A program made the translations under genes and the position numbers. From positions 1 to 34,255 of the IMG/VR virus record IMGVR_UViG_3300025151_000145: a stretch of 34,255 nucleotides of DNA. One strand, 5' to 3'. Position 1 is the first letter of the stretch. The number at the start of each line of letters is the position of its first letter. This document shows positions 15,900 to 24,200 of this stretch, piece by piece. Source of the DNA: a virus. Under the pieces are notes generated by a model. The model was given only the letters and a program-made list of their open reading frames with translations, had not been told where the DNA came from and did no database searches.

Positions 15900-17992
15900 T
15901 GGCAAAAGAAAAATTATCAGACGCAGATTTAATTGAATTAACGGCTAAACCATCAACTTACAAGAGTAAGACTAAATTGCCTCATATGTTTGATGGAGAT
16001 ACTCAAAGAGATTCTACAGTAGACCCTATTACAAATAACTTAATTGATGTTGTAGAAGAATTACGGGTTGATTTTAATAAGCTCTATGATGATGTACATC
16101 ACGTATATAAGATGTTATATAATGCTTTTGGTACAGCAGAGTCTGAAAATTGGGATAGCACAGGTCCTACGGGTCCCGCAGGTAAAGATGGTAGTGCAGG
16201 AGCAACTGGTCCTCAAGGTCCAAAAGGTGACACTGGATTAACAGGTGCTCAAGGTCCTCAGGGTCCTCAAGGTCCAGCAGGTCCCAAAGGTGACACAGGA
16301 GATGATGGAGCAACAGGTCCTCAAGGTGTAGCAGGTCCAGCCGGTCCTAAAGGAGATACTGGTTCAGCAGGTAAAGATGGAGATAAGGGTGATACTGGTG
16401 CACAGGGTCCTCAAGGAATTAAGGGAGATACTGGAAGTCAAGGACCAGCCGGTCCATCAGGTCCTACTGGTCCAGAAGGTCCTACAGGTCCTACGGGTCC
16501 TACCGGAGCTACTGGTCCTACAGGTGCTACTGGAAGTACAGGTCCAGAAGGTTTAAAGTGGCAGGGTGATTGGTCTAATTCTACTAATTACTCTATAGAT
16601 GATGCAGTATATCTTGCTAAAACAGGAGCTTCTTGGATAGCTGTAAAAGCAAATAAAAATTCAGAACCTAGTAGTAGTAACAATAACTGGGCAGAGCTAA
16701 GTGCTAAAGGTGATACAGGTGCAACAGGACCAACTGGTCCTACTGGACCACAAGGAATTGCCGGACCTACTGGACCTCAAGGTCCACAAGGTGCAAAAGG
16801 AGATGACGGTCCCACTGGTCCTCAAGGACCACAAGGTTTAAAGGGTGATACTGGAGACACAGGACCCACTGGTCCACAAGGAACTAAAGGTGATACTGGT
16901 CTTAAAGGTGACACTGGTAGTACTGGACCTGCCGGAGCAGATTCAACAGTGGCTGGACCAACAGGACCACAAGGTCCCCAAGGTATTGCAGGACCAACTG
17001 GTCCAAAAGGCGATAAGGGTGATGACGGACCAACCGGACCAGCAGGTGCAGATAGTACAGTAGCTGGTCCTACAGGACCAAAGGGTGACAAAGGTGACAC
17101 TGGAGCCAAAGGAAGTACTGGAGCTAAAGGAAGCCCCGGTCCTACAGGACCTACTGGTGCCACAGGTGCAGACTCAACAGTAGCAGGACCTCCCGGACCT
17201 ACCGGTCCACAAGGACCTCAAGGACCCCAAGGGGGAACAGGACCAACAGGTGCAACTGGTGCAACTGGACCAGCTTTTACATATTCAGATTTTACAACAG
17301 CACAATTAAAAGGTTTAGAAGGTCCTACGGGACCAACAGGTCCGCAAGGACCTCAAGGGATTCAAGGTGGAACGGGACCGACAGGTCCTCCGGGTTCACC
17401 AAGTACAGTTGCAGGACCTACAGGTCCAGCAGGAGCTGATAGTACGGTAGCAGGACCTCCGGGTCCACCGGGTCCAGCAGGTGCGAATAGCACTGTAGCC
17501 GGACCAACAGGACCTCCGGGTGCTGACAGCACAGTTGCAGGTCCACCGGGACCTCCGGGTTCACCCGGTGGCACTGGTCCAGCAGGGGCTGACGGTGATG
17601 ATGGTGGTACTGGACCAGCAGGTCCTCCGGGACCTCCCGGACCTCCGGGCTCAAATGGTAGTCCGGGTAGTGATGGTGATGATGGTGCTAATGGTTCACC
17701 GGGACCACCGGGTCCCGCAGGACCGAAAGGTGATAAAGGAAATACTGGAAGTACAGGAGCGGCAGGACCTAAAGGTAGTACAGGAAGTGCAGGTCCAGCA
17801 GGACCAGCCGGACCATCAGGACCAGCAGGACCAGCAGGACCGACTGGTGCAGACGGACCACCGGGACCGCCGGGACCAACTGGACCAGCAGGTAGTGGAA
17901 GCTTTACAGGAAAACAATCATTCCTTACTAGTACTAAAGGGGCTACAAAATCAGTAGAAGTAACTAATGGGTTAGTAACAGGATTTAAATAG
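15899..17992 (+). CDS. Collagen-like virion protein, 697 aa
   Basis: Residues 1-88 are a non-collagen head with a helical segment ([23 protein letters not shown]), probably for trimer start or virion attachment. From about 89 to 664 the chain is built of Gly-X-Y triplets. Two breaks occur: a globular insert at about 218-270 ([18 protein letters not shown] then [10 protein letters not shown]), which resembles a small aromatic carbohydrate-binding module, and a short one at about 458-475 ([16 protein letters not shown]). In the first half, Y positions are mostly Thr, Gln, Lys or Ala; in the second half GPP triplets become frequent. A repeated STVAGP unit breaks the triplet phase several times. 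The end (665-697) is non-collagen. It is expected to be a stiff fibre outside the virion. Confidence 0.93.
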   Translation: MAKEKLSDADLIELTAKPSTYKSKTKLPHMFDGDTQRDSTVDPITNNLIDVVEELRVDFNKLYDDVHHVYKMLYNAFGTAESENWDSTGPTGPAGKDGSAGATGPQGPKGDTGLTGAQGPQGPQGPAGPKGDTGDDGATGPQGVAGPAGPKGDTGSAGKDGDKGDTGAQGPQGIKGDTGSQGPAGPSGPTGPEGPTGPTGPTGATGPTGATGSTGPEGLKWQGDWSNSTNYSIDDAVYLAKTGASWIAVKANKNSEPSSSNNNWAELSAKGDTGATGPTGPTGPQGIAGPTGPQGPQGAKGDDGPTGPQGPQGLKGDTGDTGPTGPQGTKGDTGLKGDTGSTGPAGADSTVAGPTGPQGPQGIAGPTGPKGDKGDDGPTGPAGADSTVAGPTGPKGDKGDTGAKGSTGAKGSPGPTGPTGATGADSTVAGPPGPTGPQGPQGPQGGTGPTGATGATGPAFTYSDFTTAQLKGLEGPTGPTGPQGPQGIQGGTGPTGPPGSPSTVAGPTGPAGADSTVAGPPGPPGPAGANSTVAGPTGPPGADSTVAGPPGPPGSPGGTGPAGADGDDGGTGPAGPPGPPGPPGSNGSPGSDGDDGANGSPGPPGPAGPKGDKGNTGSTGAAGPKGSTGSAGPAGPAGPSGPAGPAGPTGADGPPGPPGPTGPAGSGSFTGKQSFLTSTKGATKSVEVTNGLVTGFK
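16163..17890 (+). repeat. Gly-X-Y collagen repeat tract
   Basis: The DNA is a tract of GGT/GGA-CC(T/A/C/G)-N-type codons with many near-identical 9- to 36-base units, broken by the insert near 16550-16708 and the break near 17270-17325. The tract is more GC-rich than its neighbours because of the Gly and Pro codons. It also creates long proline-rich open frames on the opposite strand, which are not genes. Such repeats are prone to length change between isolates. Confidence 0.85.
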
Positions 17993-18000
17993 GAGGTAGT

Positions 18001-18195
18001 ATGCTAAAAGCAGAACTAGAAAAGAAAGTTGAAGAGCTAGAGAAAAAAATAGAAGATAATGTTAAAAATGCTAAACAAGCTATAGACCAGCTTTACCCTA
18101 AAAGCTATGGAGACGTGCGTGTTGAACACTACAATAAGGTAATAGGATTTTGTAGAGATATTGCAGGTATACCAGAGCCTAAGGAGAATGAGTAA
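18001..18195 (+). CDS. Small coiled-coil protein, 64 aa
   Basis: The first 35 residues form a heptad-rich coiled coil ([15 protein letters not shown]), followed by a short polar part with one cysteine. AGGAGGT, three bases before the ATG, is a very strong ribosome binding site. It opens the lysis-type cluster or closes the fibre cluster. It could be a trimerisation helper for the collagen-like protein, or part of the lysis set; no domain decides this. Confidence 0.75.
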   Translation: MLKAELEKKVEELEKKIEDNVKNAKQAIDQLYPKSYGDVRVEHYNKVIGFCRDIAGIPEPKENE

Positions 18196-18481
18196 ATCAA
18201 ACCTTGCGAGGTCGTACAAAGTGGACCGAATTGATGATAATTTTAGCGTCCACCTTAACATTAAGTGGCTTATTCAGTTGCTTATACTTACAGGTACGCT
18301 TGTCTATACATACGTTAGTATTGAAACACAACTTACAAATATTGCAAGAGAGCTTGAGCTTTTATCAGAAAGAGTTACTAAATTAGAGGCGAAGCACGAA
18401 GCAGAAATGGAAGAGATACAGAAGTGGTATAAATCTTCACTAGAACTAAATCCATTAAATTGGGGACGTAAAAAGAAATAA
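18188..18481 (+). CDS. Single-membrane-span coiled-coil protein, possible lysis protein, 97 aa
   Basis: The sequence has a membrane helix at about residues 24-44 (IKWLIQLLILTGTLVYTYVSI) and then a coiled coil (ARELELLSERVTKLEAKHEAEMEEI) ending in a basic tail. ATG 18188 overlaps the stop of the previous gene; its AAGGAG lies only one base before it. A GTG at 18221 has a better spaced GAGGT and would still leave the membrane helix intact, so the start is not certain. The plan fits a spanin-like or holin-like protein, or a membrane-bound assembly factor. Confidence 0.75.
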   Translation: MSKSNLARSYKVDRIDDNFSVHLNIKWLIQLLILTGTLVYTYVSIETQLTNIARELELLSERVTKLEAKHEAEMEEIQKWYKSSLELNPLNWGRKKK

Positions 18482-18492
18482 ACCGAGGTATG

Positions 18493-18810
18493 ATGGACTT
18501 TTTAGCAGTATATTCAGAAGCGGGAATGATTGGCGTAGTCGGAGCTATGTTTGTCTATATGGTCTATAGTATGAACAAGAGAGCTACTGAACAAGCTGAA
18601 GCCCTAGAAAAACTGAAAATAGAAAACAGAGGTCAGAGTGAGACTCTTGAGAATATGGAAGGTATGATTATTAAACTTATTGGTCGTTGGAATCAATCAG
18701 ACGATAAGCTTGATAGGAAGTTTGACGCCATAACAAAAGAGATTAACGACCTTGATAACCAAGTATCTGAAATCAAAGGAAGTTTGAGTAGGGTTAATGG
18801 AAAACACTAA
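18493..18810 (+). CDS. Small membrane protein with coiled coil, holin-like, 105 aa
   Basis: The N-terminal membrane helix is at about residues 10-27 (GMIGVVGAMFVYMVYSM), followed by a long charged coiled coil (EQAEALEKLKIENRGQ, then DAITKEINDLDNQVSEIKGS). The plan resembles BhlA-type one-span holins. The ATG at 18493 is preferred over the adjacent ATG at 18490 because GAGGT then lies three bases upstream, the same spacing as at 18001. It overlaps the next gene by 14 bases. Membrane pore formation is inferred from the plan and the nearby endolysin. Confidence 0.75.
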   Translation: MDFLAVYSEAGMIGVVGAMFVYMVYSMNKRATEQAEALEKLKIENRGQSETLENMEGMIIKLIGRWNQSDDKLDRKFDAITKEINDLDNQVSEIKGSLSRVNGKH

Positions 18811-19081
18811 AGCAATATCAGATAATAGTTCAATGACAATAAGTCTGCCTATGATTATACAGGCAGTTACATTTGTTGTTATGTTAGTATGGGGATATAG
18901 TCAGTTAAATGCTAGAATATCTTTTTTGGAATATCAAGTAGCTATGAACGAAGAGCATATTACTAATATAGAAGAAGATGCAGAAGCTAACCAAGATGCT
19001 GAAATACCTGCTGACATTAAACAAAATGAAAGAATTAAAGTTTTAGAACAAGAAGTTGCGAGGTTAAGGGACAATGGATAG
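18797..19081 (+). CDS. Small membrane protein with coiled coil, 94 aa
   Basis: Residues about 17-36 form a membrane helix (LPMIIQAVTFVVMLVWGYSQ); the rest is a charged coiled-coil tail with an acidic stretch (NIEEDAEANQDAEIPAD) and a final heptad run (RIKVLEQEVARLRDNG). It is the third successive one-span plus coil protein. It might pair with its neighbours to form a hetero-oligomer in the membrane. The ATG is 14 bases inside the previous gene. Assigned to the lysis group only by context. Confidence 0.75.
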   Translation: MENTKAISDNSSMTISLPMIIQAVTFVVMLVWGYSQLNARISFLEYQVAMNEEHITNIEEDAEANQDAEIPADIKQNERIKVLEQEVARLRDNG

Positions 19082-19223
19082 TTTGAGAGTCACAGGAATG
19101 ACAACAGGATTAGGCTTTGTATATTGGACTGATTTATTATCTGGTATACTTATGTGCATAATGTTTGGGATACAAATTTATTACTTATACTTAAAAACAA
19201 AGAAAATAAAGGGAGAGAAATAG
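19074..19223 (+). CDS. Very small membrane protein, putative holin, 49 aa
   Basis: Translation from the ATG at 19074 gives 49 residues: MDSLRVTGMTTGLGFVYWTD, then a membrane helix (LLSGILMCIMFGIQIYYLYL) and a basic tail (KTKKIKGEK). This plan, a short polar N-terminus, one helix and a lysine-rich end, is typical of small phage holins that precede an endolysin. It starts inside the end of the previous gene, overlapping by eight bases, and its TAG is directly followed by the next ATG. No good Shine-Dalgarno is seen except AGGTTAAGGG about six bases upstream. Holin function is inferred. Confidence 0.72.
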   Translation: MDSLRVTGMTTGLGFVYWTDLLSGILMCIMFGIQIYYLYLKTKKIKGEK

Positions 19224-19448
19224 ATGGACATTAAAGGAATGATGTTAGAGTTAGCTGAAAAACAAGCTGACGCTATGAAAGATAAAATGATGGATGAGTT
19301 AGGAAGCGAAGATATGGCTTCTAAAATTGCATCTGCTATTAACAAGAAAATTGATATACCTTTCGTATCAGAAGAAAAAGAACAAATCTTCTTTGAAAAG
19401 TGTGTTGATGTAGTAACAGATATTATCGAAGGAATGTTTAAGAAGTAA
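19224..19448 (+). CDS. Hypothetical small protein, 74 aa
   Basis: A 74-residue, methionine-rich, helical protein (MMLELAEKQADAMKDKMMDE). A C-terminal helix is amphipathic (EKCVDVVTDIIEGMFKK). No signal peptide. It sits between the putative holin and the endolysin with GGGAGAG just upstream and shares a TAATG junction with the endolysin. It could be an anti-holin or a packaged structural part; nothing decisive is visible. Confidence 0.72.
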   Translation: MDIKGMMLELAEKQADAMKDKMMDELGSEDMASKIASAINKKIDIPFVSEEKEQIFFEKCVDVVTDIIEGMFKK

Positions 19449-19927
19449 TGTCAGTATTTGATGAAGCTGTTATAGAGGTTCTTAAACACGAAGGTGGTTA
19501 TGTAAATGACCCTGATGACCCCGGTGGTGAGACAAATATGGGTATCTCTAAAAAGGCATACCCTTATTTAAATATTAAGGAGTTAACAGAGAAAGACGCA
19601 AAGGACATATACTTTAAAGACTATTGGTTAAAAGGTAAATGTTCAAAGCTACCTGAAGAGTTACAGCATATCTATTTTGATATGGTTGTTAATATGGGAA
19701 AGTCTAGAGCAGTTAAAGTATTACAAGCCGCTATATGTGGTAAGGGTATGAAGATTGCTATAGATGGTGGTATAGGTCCTCAGACAATACAAGCTTCATT
19801 AAAATCAGGCGTAGAACCAGATAGGTTGCGTAGTTATAGGGTTAAGTATTATGCTGACCTTATTAATAGAAAACCGAAATTAGAAAAGTATTGGTACGGA
19901 TGGTATCGCAGGGCATTAGCGGTTTAG
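19448..19927 (+). CDS. Endolysin, GH108 N-acetylmuramidase family, 159 aa
   Basis: The N-terminus has the hallmark of glycoside hydrolase family 108: HEGGYVNDPDDPGGETNMGI at residues 14-33, in which E15 is the expected catalytic acid. A YFKDYWLKGKC segment follows, and IYFDMVVNMGKSRAVKVLQ (about 75-93) is the conserved helix. The C-terminus has the peptidoglycan-binding type 3 pattern (DGGIGPQTIQAS, about 114-125). Length is normal for this family. There is no signal peptide, so export would need a holin, in line with the small membrane proteins before it. It cuts the MurNAc-GlcNAc bonds of the wall. Confidence 0.93.
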   Translation: MSVFDEAVIEVLKHEGGYVNDPDDPGGETNMGISKKAYPYLNIKELTEKDAKDIYFKDYWLKGKCSKLPEELQHIYFDMVVNMGKSRAVKVLQAAICGKGMKIAIDGGIGPQTIQASLKSGVEPDRLRSYRVKYYADLINRKPKLEKYWYGWYRRALAV

Positions 19928-20199
19928 AAATATTTAACAATTTAAATATTAAAGGCACTAAAAGGTGGAGAAAAGAACCACCTAAAAAATGTCCTTATTG
20001 TTCAGCAGAAAATTCAGTATACGGAATAGAGGTCATTGCGGCATACACTGGAACACTTTACTGGGAATGTGATAAATGTGGCGAAAAAATGTTACGATTC
20101 ACAAAACAAACAACTGTAAAGCATTTGCATAAAACAACTGAGTTACACATTAATTTAGAGGGGTTAGAAAACATATGGGAACATCAACAACCAAATTAG
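19900..20199 (+). CDS. Zinc-ribbon protein, about 99 aa
   Basis: The product has CPYC and CDKC pairs (KKCPYCSAENSV then ECDKCGEKML), about 27 residues apart, making a one-zinc ribbon. The remainder is lysine- and threonine-rich. Start is uncertain: TTG 19891 and ATG 19900 both overlap the end of the endolysin gene, and neither has a clear ribosome binding site. The overlap with the phosphoesterase gene is 25 bases. Zinc ribbons commonly bind nucleic acid or protein; whether this one is a transcription factor or a virion part is not shown. Confidence 0.75.
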   Translation: MVSQGISGLEIFNNLNIKGTKRWRKEPPKKCPYCSAENSVYGIEVIAAYTGTLYWECDKCGEKMLRFTKQTTVKHLHKTTELHINLEGLENIWEHQQPN

Positions 20200-20966
20200 A
20201 TAAGGGAGTAGTTAAGCGTGGCATCATTACACCAGACAAGCATTTTCCACTACACGATGAAAAAGCTATCAGCGTGGTATGCCAAGCAATTCAAATTATC
20301 AAACCAGACTTTTACGTTGACCTTGGTGATAGCGGAGAGTTTAGTAGCGTCTCCCATTGGCAGTGGAAAAAGAGGAAGCGTCCTCCGTTGGAGTATCAAC
20401 TGCCGAGAGTATACGAAGACATCGGTGATGTTAATAAAGGTATGGACATTCTGGACGAAGCTTTGGATAAAGTCAATGTTAAAGAAAGACACTTCGTGGA
20501 AGGAAACCACGAACAATGGCTCAACAGCTTTTCTGAAGAAAACCCCTATCTACAAGGTCTTACAGTCAAGGACGCTTTATTATTGGAACAACGTGGTTAT
20601 GAATACCACGAGAATGGAAAGTATTTACAAATAGGTAAGTTATGGTTCTATCACGGAAATCATTATGGAGGAATCGCCCACGCAAGAAATCATCTTCTTC
20701 GTCTAGGGTGCAACATAATGTACGGACATCATCACGATTTACAAATGGCAAGCGTTACGCACATAGACGGACCAAAGTCTGCGTGGTCGATAGGTTGCTT
20801 GAAGGATATGTCGGATGAAAAAAATAAATGGCTTGGGAACAGACAAACAAATTGGCAACACGCTTTTGCTGTCGTTGATTACTTTGCTGACGGAGATTTT
20901 ACGGTGCACGTGGTCAATATTATTGACGGGAGAACTTCCTTATGGGGGAAAATCTTAAATGCCTAA
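20175..20966 (+). CDS. Calcineurin-like metallophosphoesterase, 263 aa
   Basis: All the metal-binding blocks of the superfamily are present in order: D21-x-H23 (ITPDKH), D49-x-G-D52 (VDLGDSGE), G110-N-H-E113 (VEGNHEQW), H160 (FYHGNHYGG) and G184-H-H-H187 (MYGHHHDL). It lacks a signal peptide. Such enzymes cleave phosphomono- or diesters, including nucleic acid ends and cyclic nucleotides; the substrate here is unknown. The ATG has GAGGGG upstream. It lies between lysis and tail genes and overlaps both neighbours, so it is probably made late and could be a DNA- or nucleotide-processing enzyme or packaged in the virion. Confidence 0.9.
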   Translation: MGTSTTKLDKGVVKRGIITPDKHFPLHDEKAISVVCQAIQIIKPDFYVDLGDSGEFSSVSHWQWKKRKRPPLEYQLPRVYEDIGDVNKGMDILDEALDKVNVKERHFVEGNHEQWLNSFSEENPYLQGLTVKDALLLEQRGYEYHENGKYLQIGKLWFYHGNHYGGIAHARNHLLRLGCNIMYGHHHDLQMASVTHIDGPKSAWSIGCLKDMSDEKNKWLGNRQTNWQHAFAVVDYFADGDFTVHVVNIIDGRTSLWGKILNA

Positions 20967-21231
20967 ACAAATATACGAAATTAATACTTTTTCAGCAGGT
21001 GTAATATCTGACCCAATAGATGAACTTGATATACCTATTAGTGCCGCTAGTGCGTCTTTAAATGTAGACCCTTTAAATGATGGAGAACTAAAAGGCATTC
21101 CAGAAGTACAAGTATTAAAAGAAACAGGTTTTCAGAATAATTTTTCAGCAGTACAGTATACTAGACCTAGTGCTTATAGCACACAGGAACAATCACAAAC
21201 TGCTTATAATGACGATATACAATTTAACTAA
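20959..21231 (+). CDS. Tail nozzle-like protein, N-terminal piece, 90 aa
   Basis: The 90 residues read like the first part of a short-tail nozzle or tubular protein: an opening strand (INTFSAGVISDPIDELDIP), then SAASASLNVDPLNDGELKGIPEV (about 28-50), the familiar pattern of a repeated ring protein in which each chain lists a local reference position. The remainder is disordered and Gln/Ser-rich and stops at a TAA that overlaps the ATG of the next gene (TAATG). GGGGGA before the ATG is a good ribosome binding site. The rest of the nozzle appears to be the 1321-residue protein that follows in a different frame. Confidence 0.78.
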   Translation: MPKQIYEINTFSAGVISDPIDELDIPISAASASLNVDPLNDGELKGIPEVQVLKETGFQNNFSAVQYTRPSAYSTQEQSQTAYNDDIQFN

Positions 21232-24200
21232 TGCCAGCAATAGCACCATTTAATAGAAATTACTTTGAAGTCTCAGGAACTCCTAATGTTACTGAAGCTA
21301 CTACTTTTGAAGTTAAAGTAACTGGTAGTAATAATAGTGAGACTTGGTATTATAGAAGTAAACCAGCAGATGGTTCAGGAGATTGGGGAAGTTATAATAC
21401 TGCTGTTTCTATAGTAGTTGGTACTGCTCATCAATTAGGCTCTACTGGTGTTTATGTAAAGTTTACTAGAACAAATGCTAGTTCATATACTCCCGGAGAT
21501 AAGTGGGTATTTAGTACACAAGCTGATGTTAAGTTAGATGACAGTGCTCAGTTTGACCATATAGAAACTATTGATGTAGGAGATGAAAGGCATTTAATTG
21601 CAATAAGTTCTGGAACAGGTAGAGTTGCAACTATAAATAATATTGATGGCAGTGCTCCAGAAGCAGAATCATATGAGTTAAATATAGGTGGTAGTCCAGC
21701 AGGTACAATCCTTGACCTTGAAAAAAGAAATAAGGAATTATATATAGCTAAAGGCAGAGATGTTCACCCTCAATGGTTAGGTTATTCTAAGAACAATGGG
21801 TTTGAAGGAGTTGCAGAATTAGAATTAAAAACAAATCCAGCTATGGATTTACTAGAAGGAGCTTCTAATCCACAAACAGATGCTTATGATATGTCTGTTG
21901 TTCTTCGTGGTGGTGGCGGTCAAGATTTAAAAGATGCTAAAATAGCTGTTGGTATAAACAATATTCCTACATCAGGTGCTGTAAAAGATTCTATAACGAT
22001 ACAACACCTTATTGATGATAAAGTGTATGAATATGGTTGCATTACAACTCCAATAGCAATTAAAAGATGGTATGGTAAAAGAGATAGTAATGGATACTGT
22101 GATGGCTTTGCTGTATTAAGAAAACCTGAGAAAAATCCTGATGACTATGCTGGTACAATAGACTTATGGAGCTTAAATACTGGGCTAGGAGGCACGATTG
22201 GACAACAGGCGAATATGTATCAGACTATTCAATTAAAGAAGCCTGATGGCGTATCTAATGTACAAGAATTTGGTGATTTTTATATAGTTCCAGAAACATC
22301 TCAATGGGCTAAATGGTACATAGTACTTTCAAGAGCAAGAAGTAGAACTTCGAATTACAACGCTAATGTAACAAATTGGCTATGGAGAACTCAAGATTAT
22401 ACAACATCTCAAATAGAAGCTAATGGATTAGAAGTAGATGGAGATGATTATGATGATATTACTCCACAATTAAGTTCTGAATCTGCACAACCTAGTAGTA
22501 AAAGTGGTAATGAAATGTATTATATGCAAAGATGTATACACGCAGGTGGACAGGTTACAGTGAATTATGGTGGTACTAATTATACTTCTGATATGCCAGA
22601 CTTTGTTATGGTTCATTCAAGTTTTTATGGTGGCACTAATATGAAACCTAGAATAACAGAAGATTTAAATTATGGTTGTATTTCATTTGCTGGTTTTAAT
22701 AGTGAAAATGCTAGTTATGGAACCAATCCTTATATATCTTTTACAGCAAAAGTAGGACCAGACTTTAACAGTAGAGGTGCTAAACATTGGTATGGAGCTA
22801 ATAGTTGTTTTCAAACTGACGCTCAAAGACAAATTAATACAGGTGCGGCTGTAGCTTTTTCAGCTAACACAGCACACTCTATGCCCGGTTGGCACACTGA
22901 ATGTGTTGGACCTTTTCAAGCTAATGATGCAGGTAATCATCATCAAATTAATTATAGACCAATTAAATGGGCTACTTGGTTGATTGATGTTGATTCTTCT
23001 AATTATGGTCAAGCTAAATACAAATGCTTTCCACATATGTTAGACTGGGCTGAGCAAGGCACTACTGCAAGTAAATGGAGAACTTTTAAAGCCAATCAAA
23101 CATTTACACTTCCTAATTGGGTAACTTCTATTGAGAATGAAGCTGGTGAAGGAGAACAGAATAAAACCAGTGGCACTAATCCTAATAAAGGTATAATTAA
23201 GTTATCACAAGTACCCTCAAGGAATCCTGTTTTTGGAACTAAGGGGAGGATAATATTCTCTACAAGAGGTACGAAAAGAAGAAGGCATTTATTATCTTAT
23301 GTTAGACCGGGAAACAGAGCTGTTTATACATTTAGATTTGGCTCTGAATCAAATACGCCACAAGCTTTAAACGATACAGCTAACCCAATGATGTTCCCAA
23401 ATTCTTGGTTAGTTAGTAATGGTAATATTAATGAACCTGATTATCAATCAGCAAATTCTTATGCTTCTTGGAATGCTAATGATACAGCTAGTGCTATGAG
23501 TACAAACTTTTTTGATACAGTAGCTAAAGCTAATAATCATAGAAGATATAGAAGTATACCTGTTCTAGGTGCAGGTGGTGATGATAAAATGGCTTATAGA
23601 CCTGCTGAACACGGCAATATAAAGCAACACGCCGCCTCTGGGCAAACAGTTTGGTATCCACAAGAAAATGATGAGATGCACATATTTGGAGTTAAGTATG
23701 GTGGATGTGAAACCAAAGCTTATTATAAAGCAAAATTTTCAGGTAGCACTGCATTTACGAATCAATACTCTAGCTCAACATCAGAATTTTCAATACAAAC
23801 ACCTACTGAAAGTGGAGATGCTAATAGCTGGTCTGGTGTAGCTTGTAAAAAGGTTTTTTATAAAGCGTCTCTTATATATGATGGATATCAAGAAACTCCA
23901 TTGTTAAGTGTTCCTAATTCGTTTTTTAAAACAGGTGGAATAGATGAATCTATTGACGTAGAAATAAGAATTAGAGATACATATAATATATCAGAAAGAG
24001 TTACTGCTGTAGCTTTATACAGAGCTATTTCTCAAAGCGATGCTGATTTAACAGAGCCAGAAGGCTTGTATAGATTTATTGCAGAAATACCATTATTCCA
24101 ATTTAATCATAGTGATGTTAGAGGAGACCAGAGTTATACGGTTAGAGATACTGGAGATGCAGAGGGTACTTATGAATCTATTAATGGAGTAAGTGAAAAG

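Noticed and set aside
16822-17163. Proline-rich open frames on the minus strand (also 17362-17574)
   Set aside because: They mirror the Gly-Pro codons of the collagen gene; repeats of GGN-CCN leave the reverse strand free of stops. No ribosome binding sites.
18204-18386. Hydrophobic 60-codon frame overlapping the membrane protein at 18188
   Set aside because: Out of frame with the better supported membrane-coil protein and starts at TTG without a ribosome binding site; its hydrophobicity comes from reading the AT-rich helix codons in another frame.
21220-21240. Programmed -1 frameshift joining the two nozzle pieces
   Set aside because: No X-XXY-YYZ slippery heptamer before the stop and no clear downstream pseudoknot; TAATG reinitiation explains the layout better.
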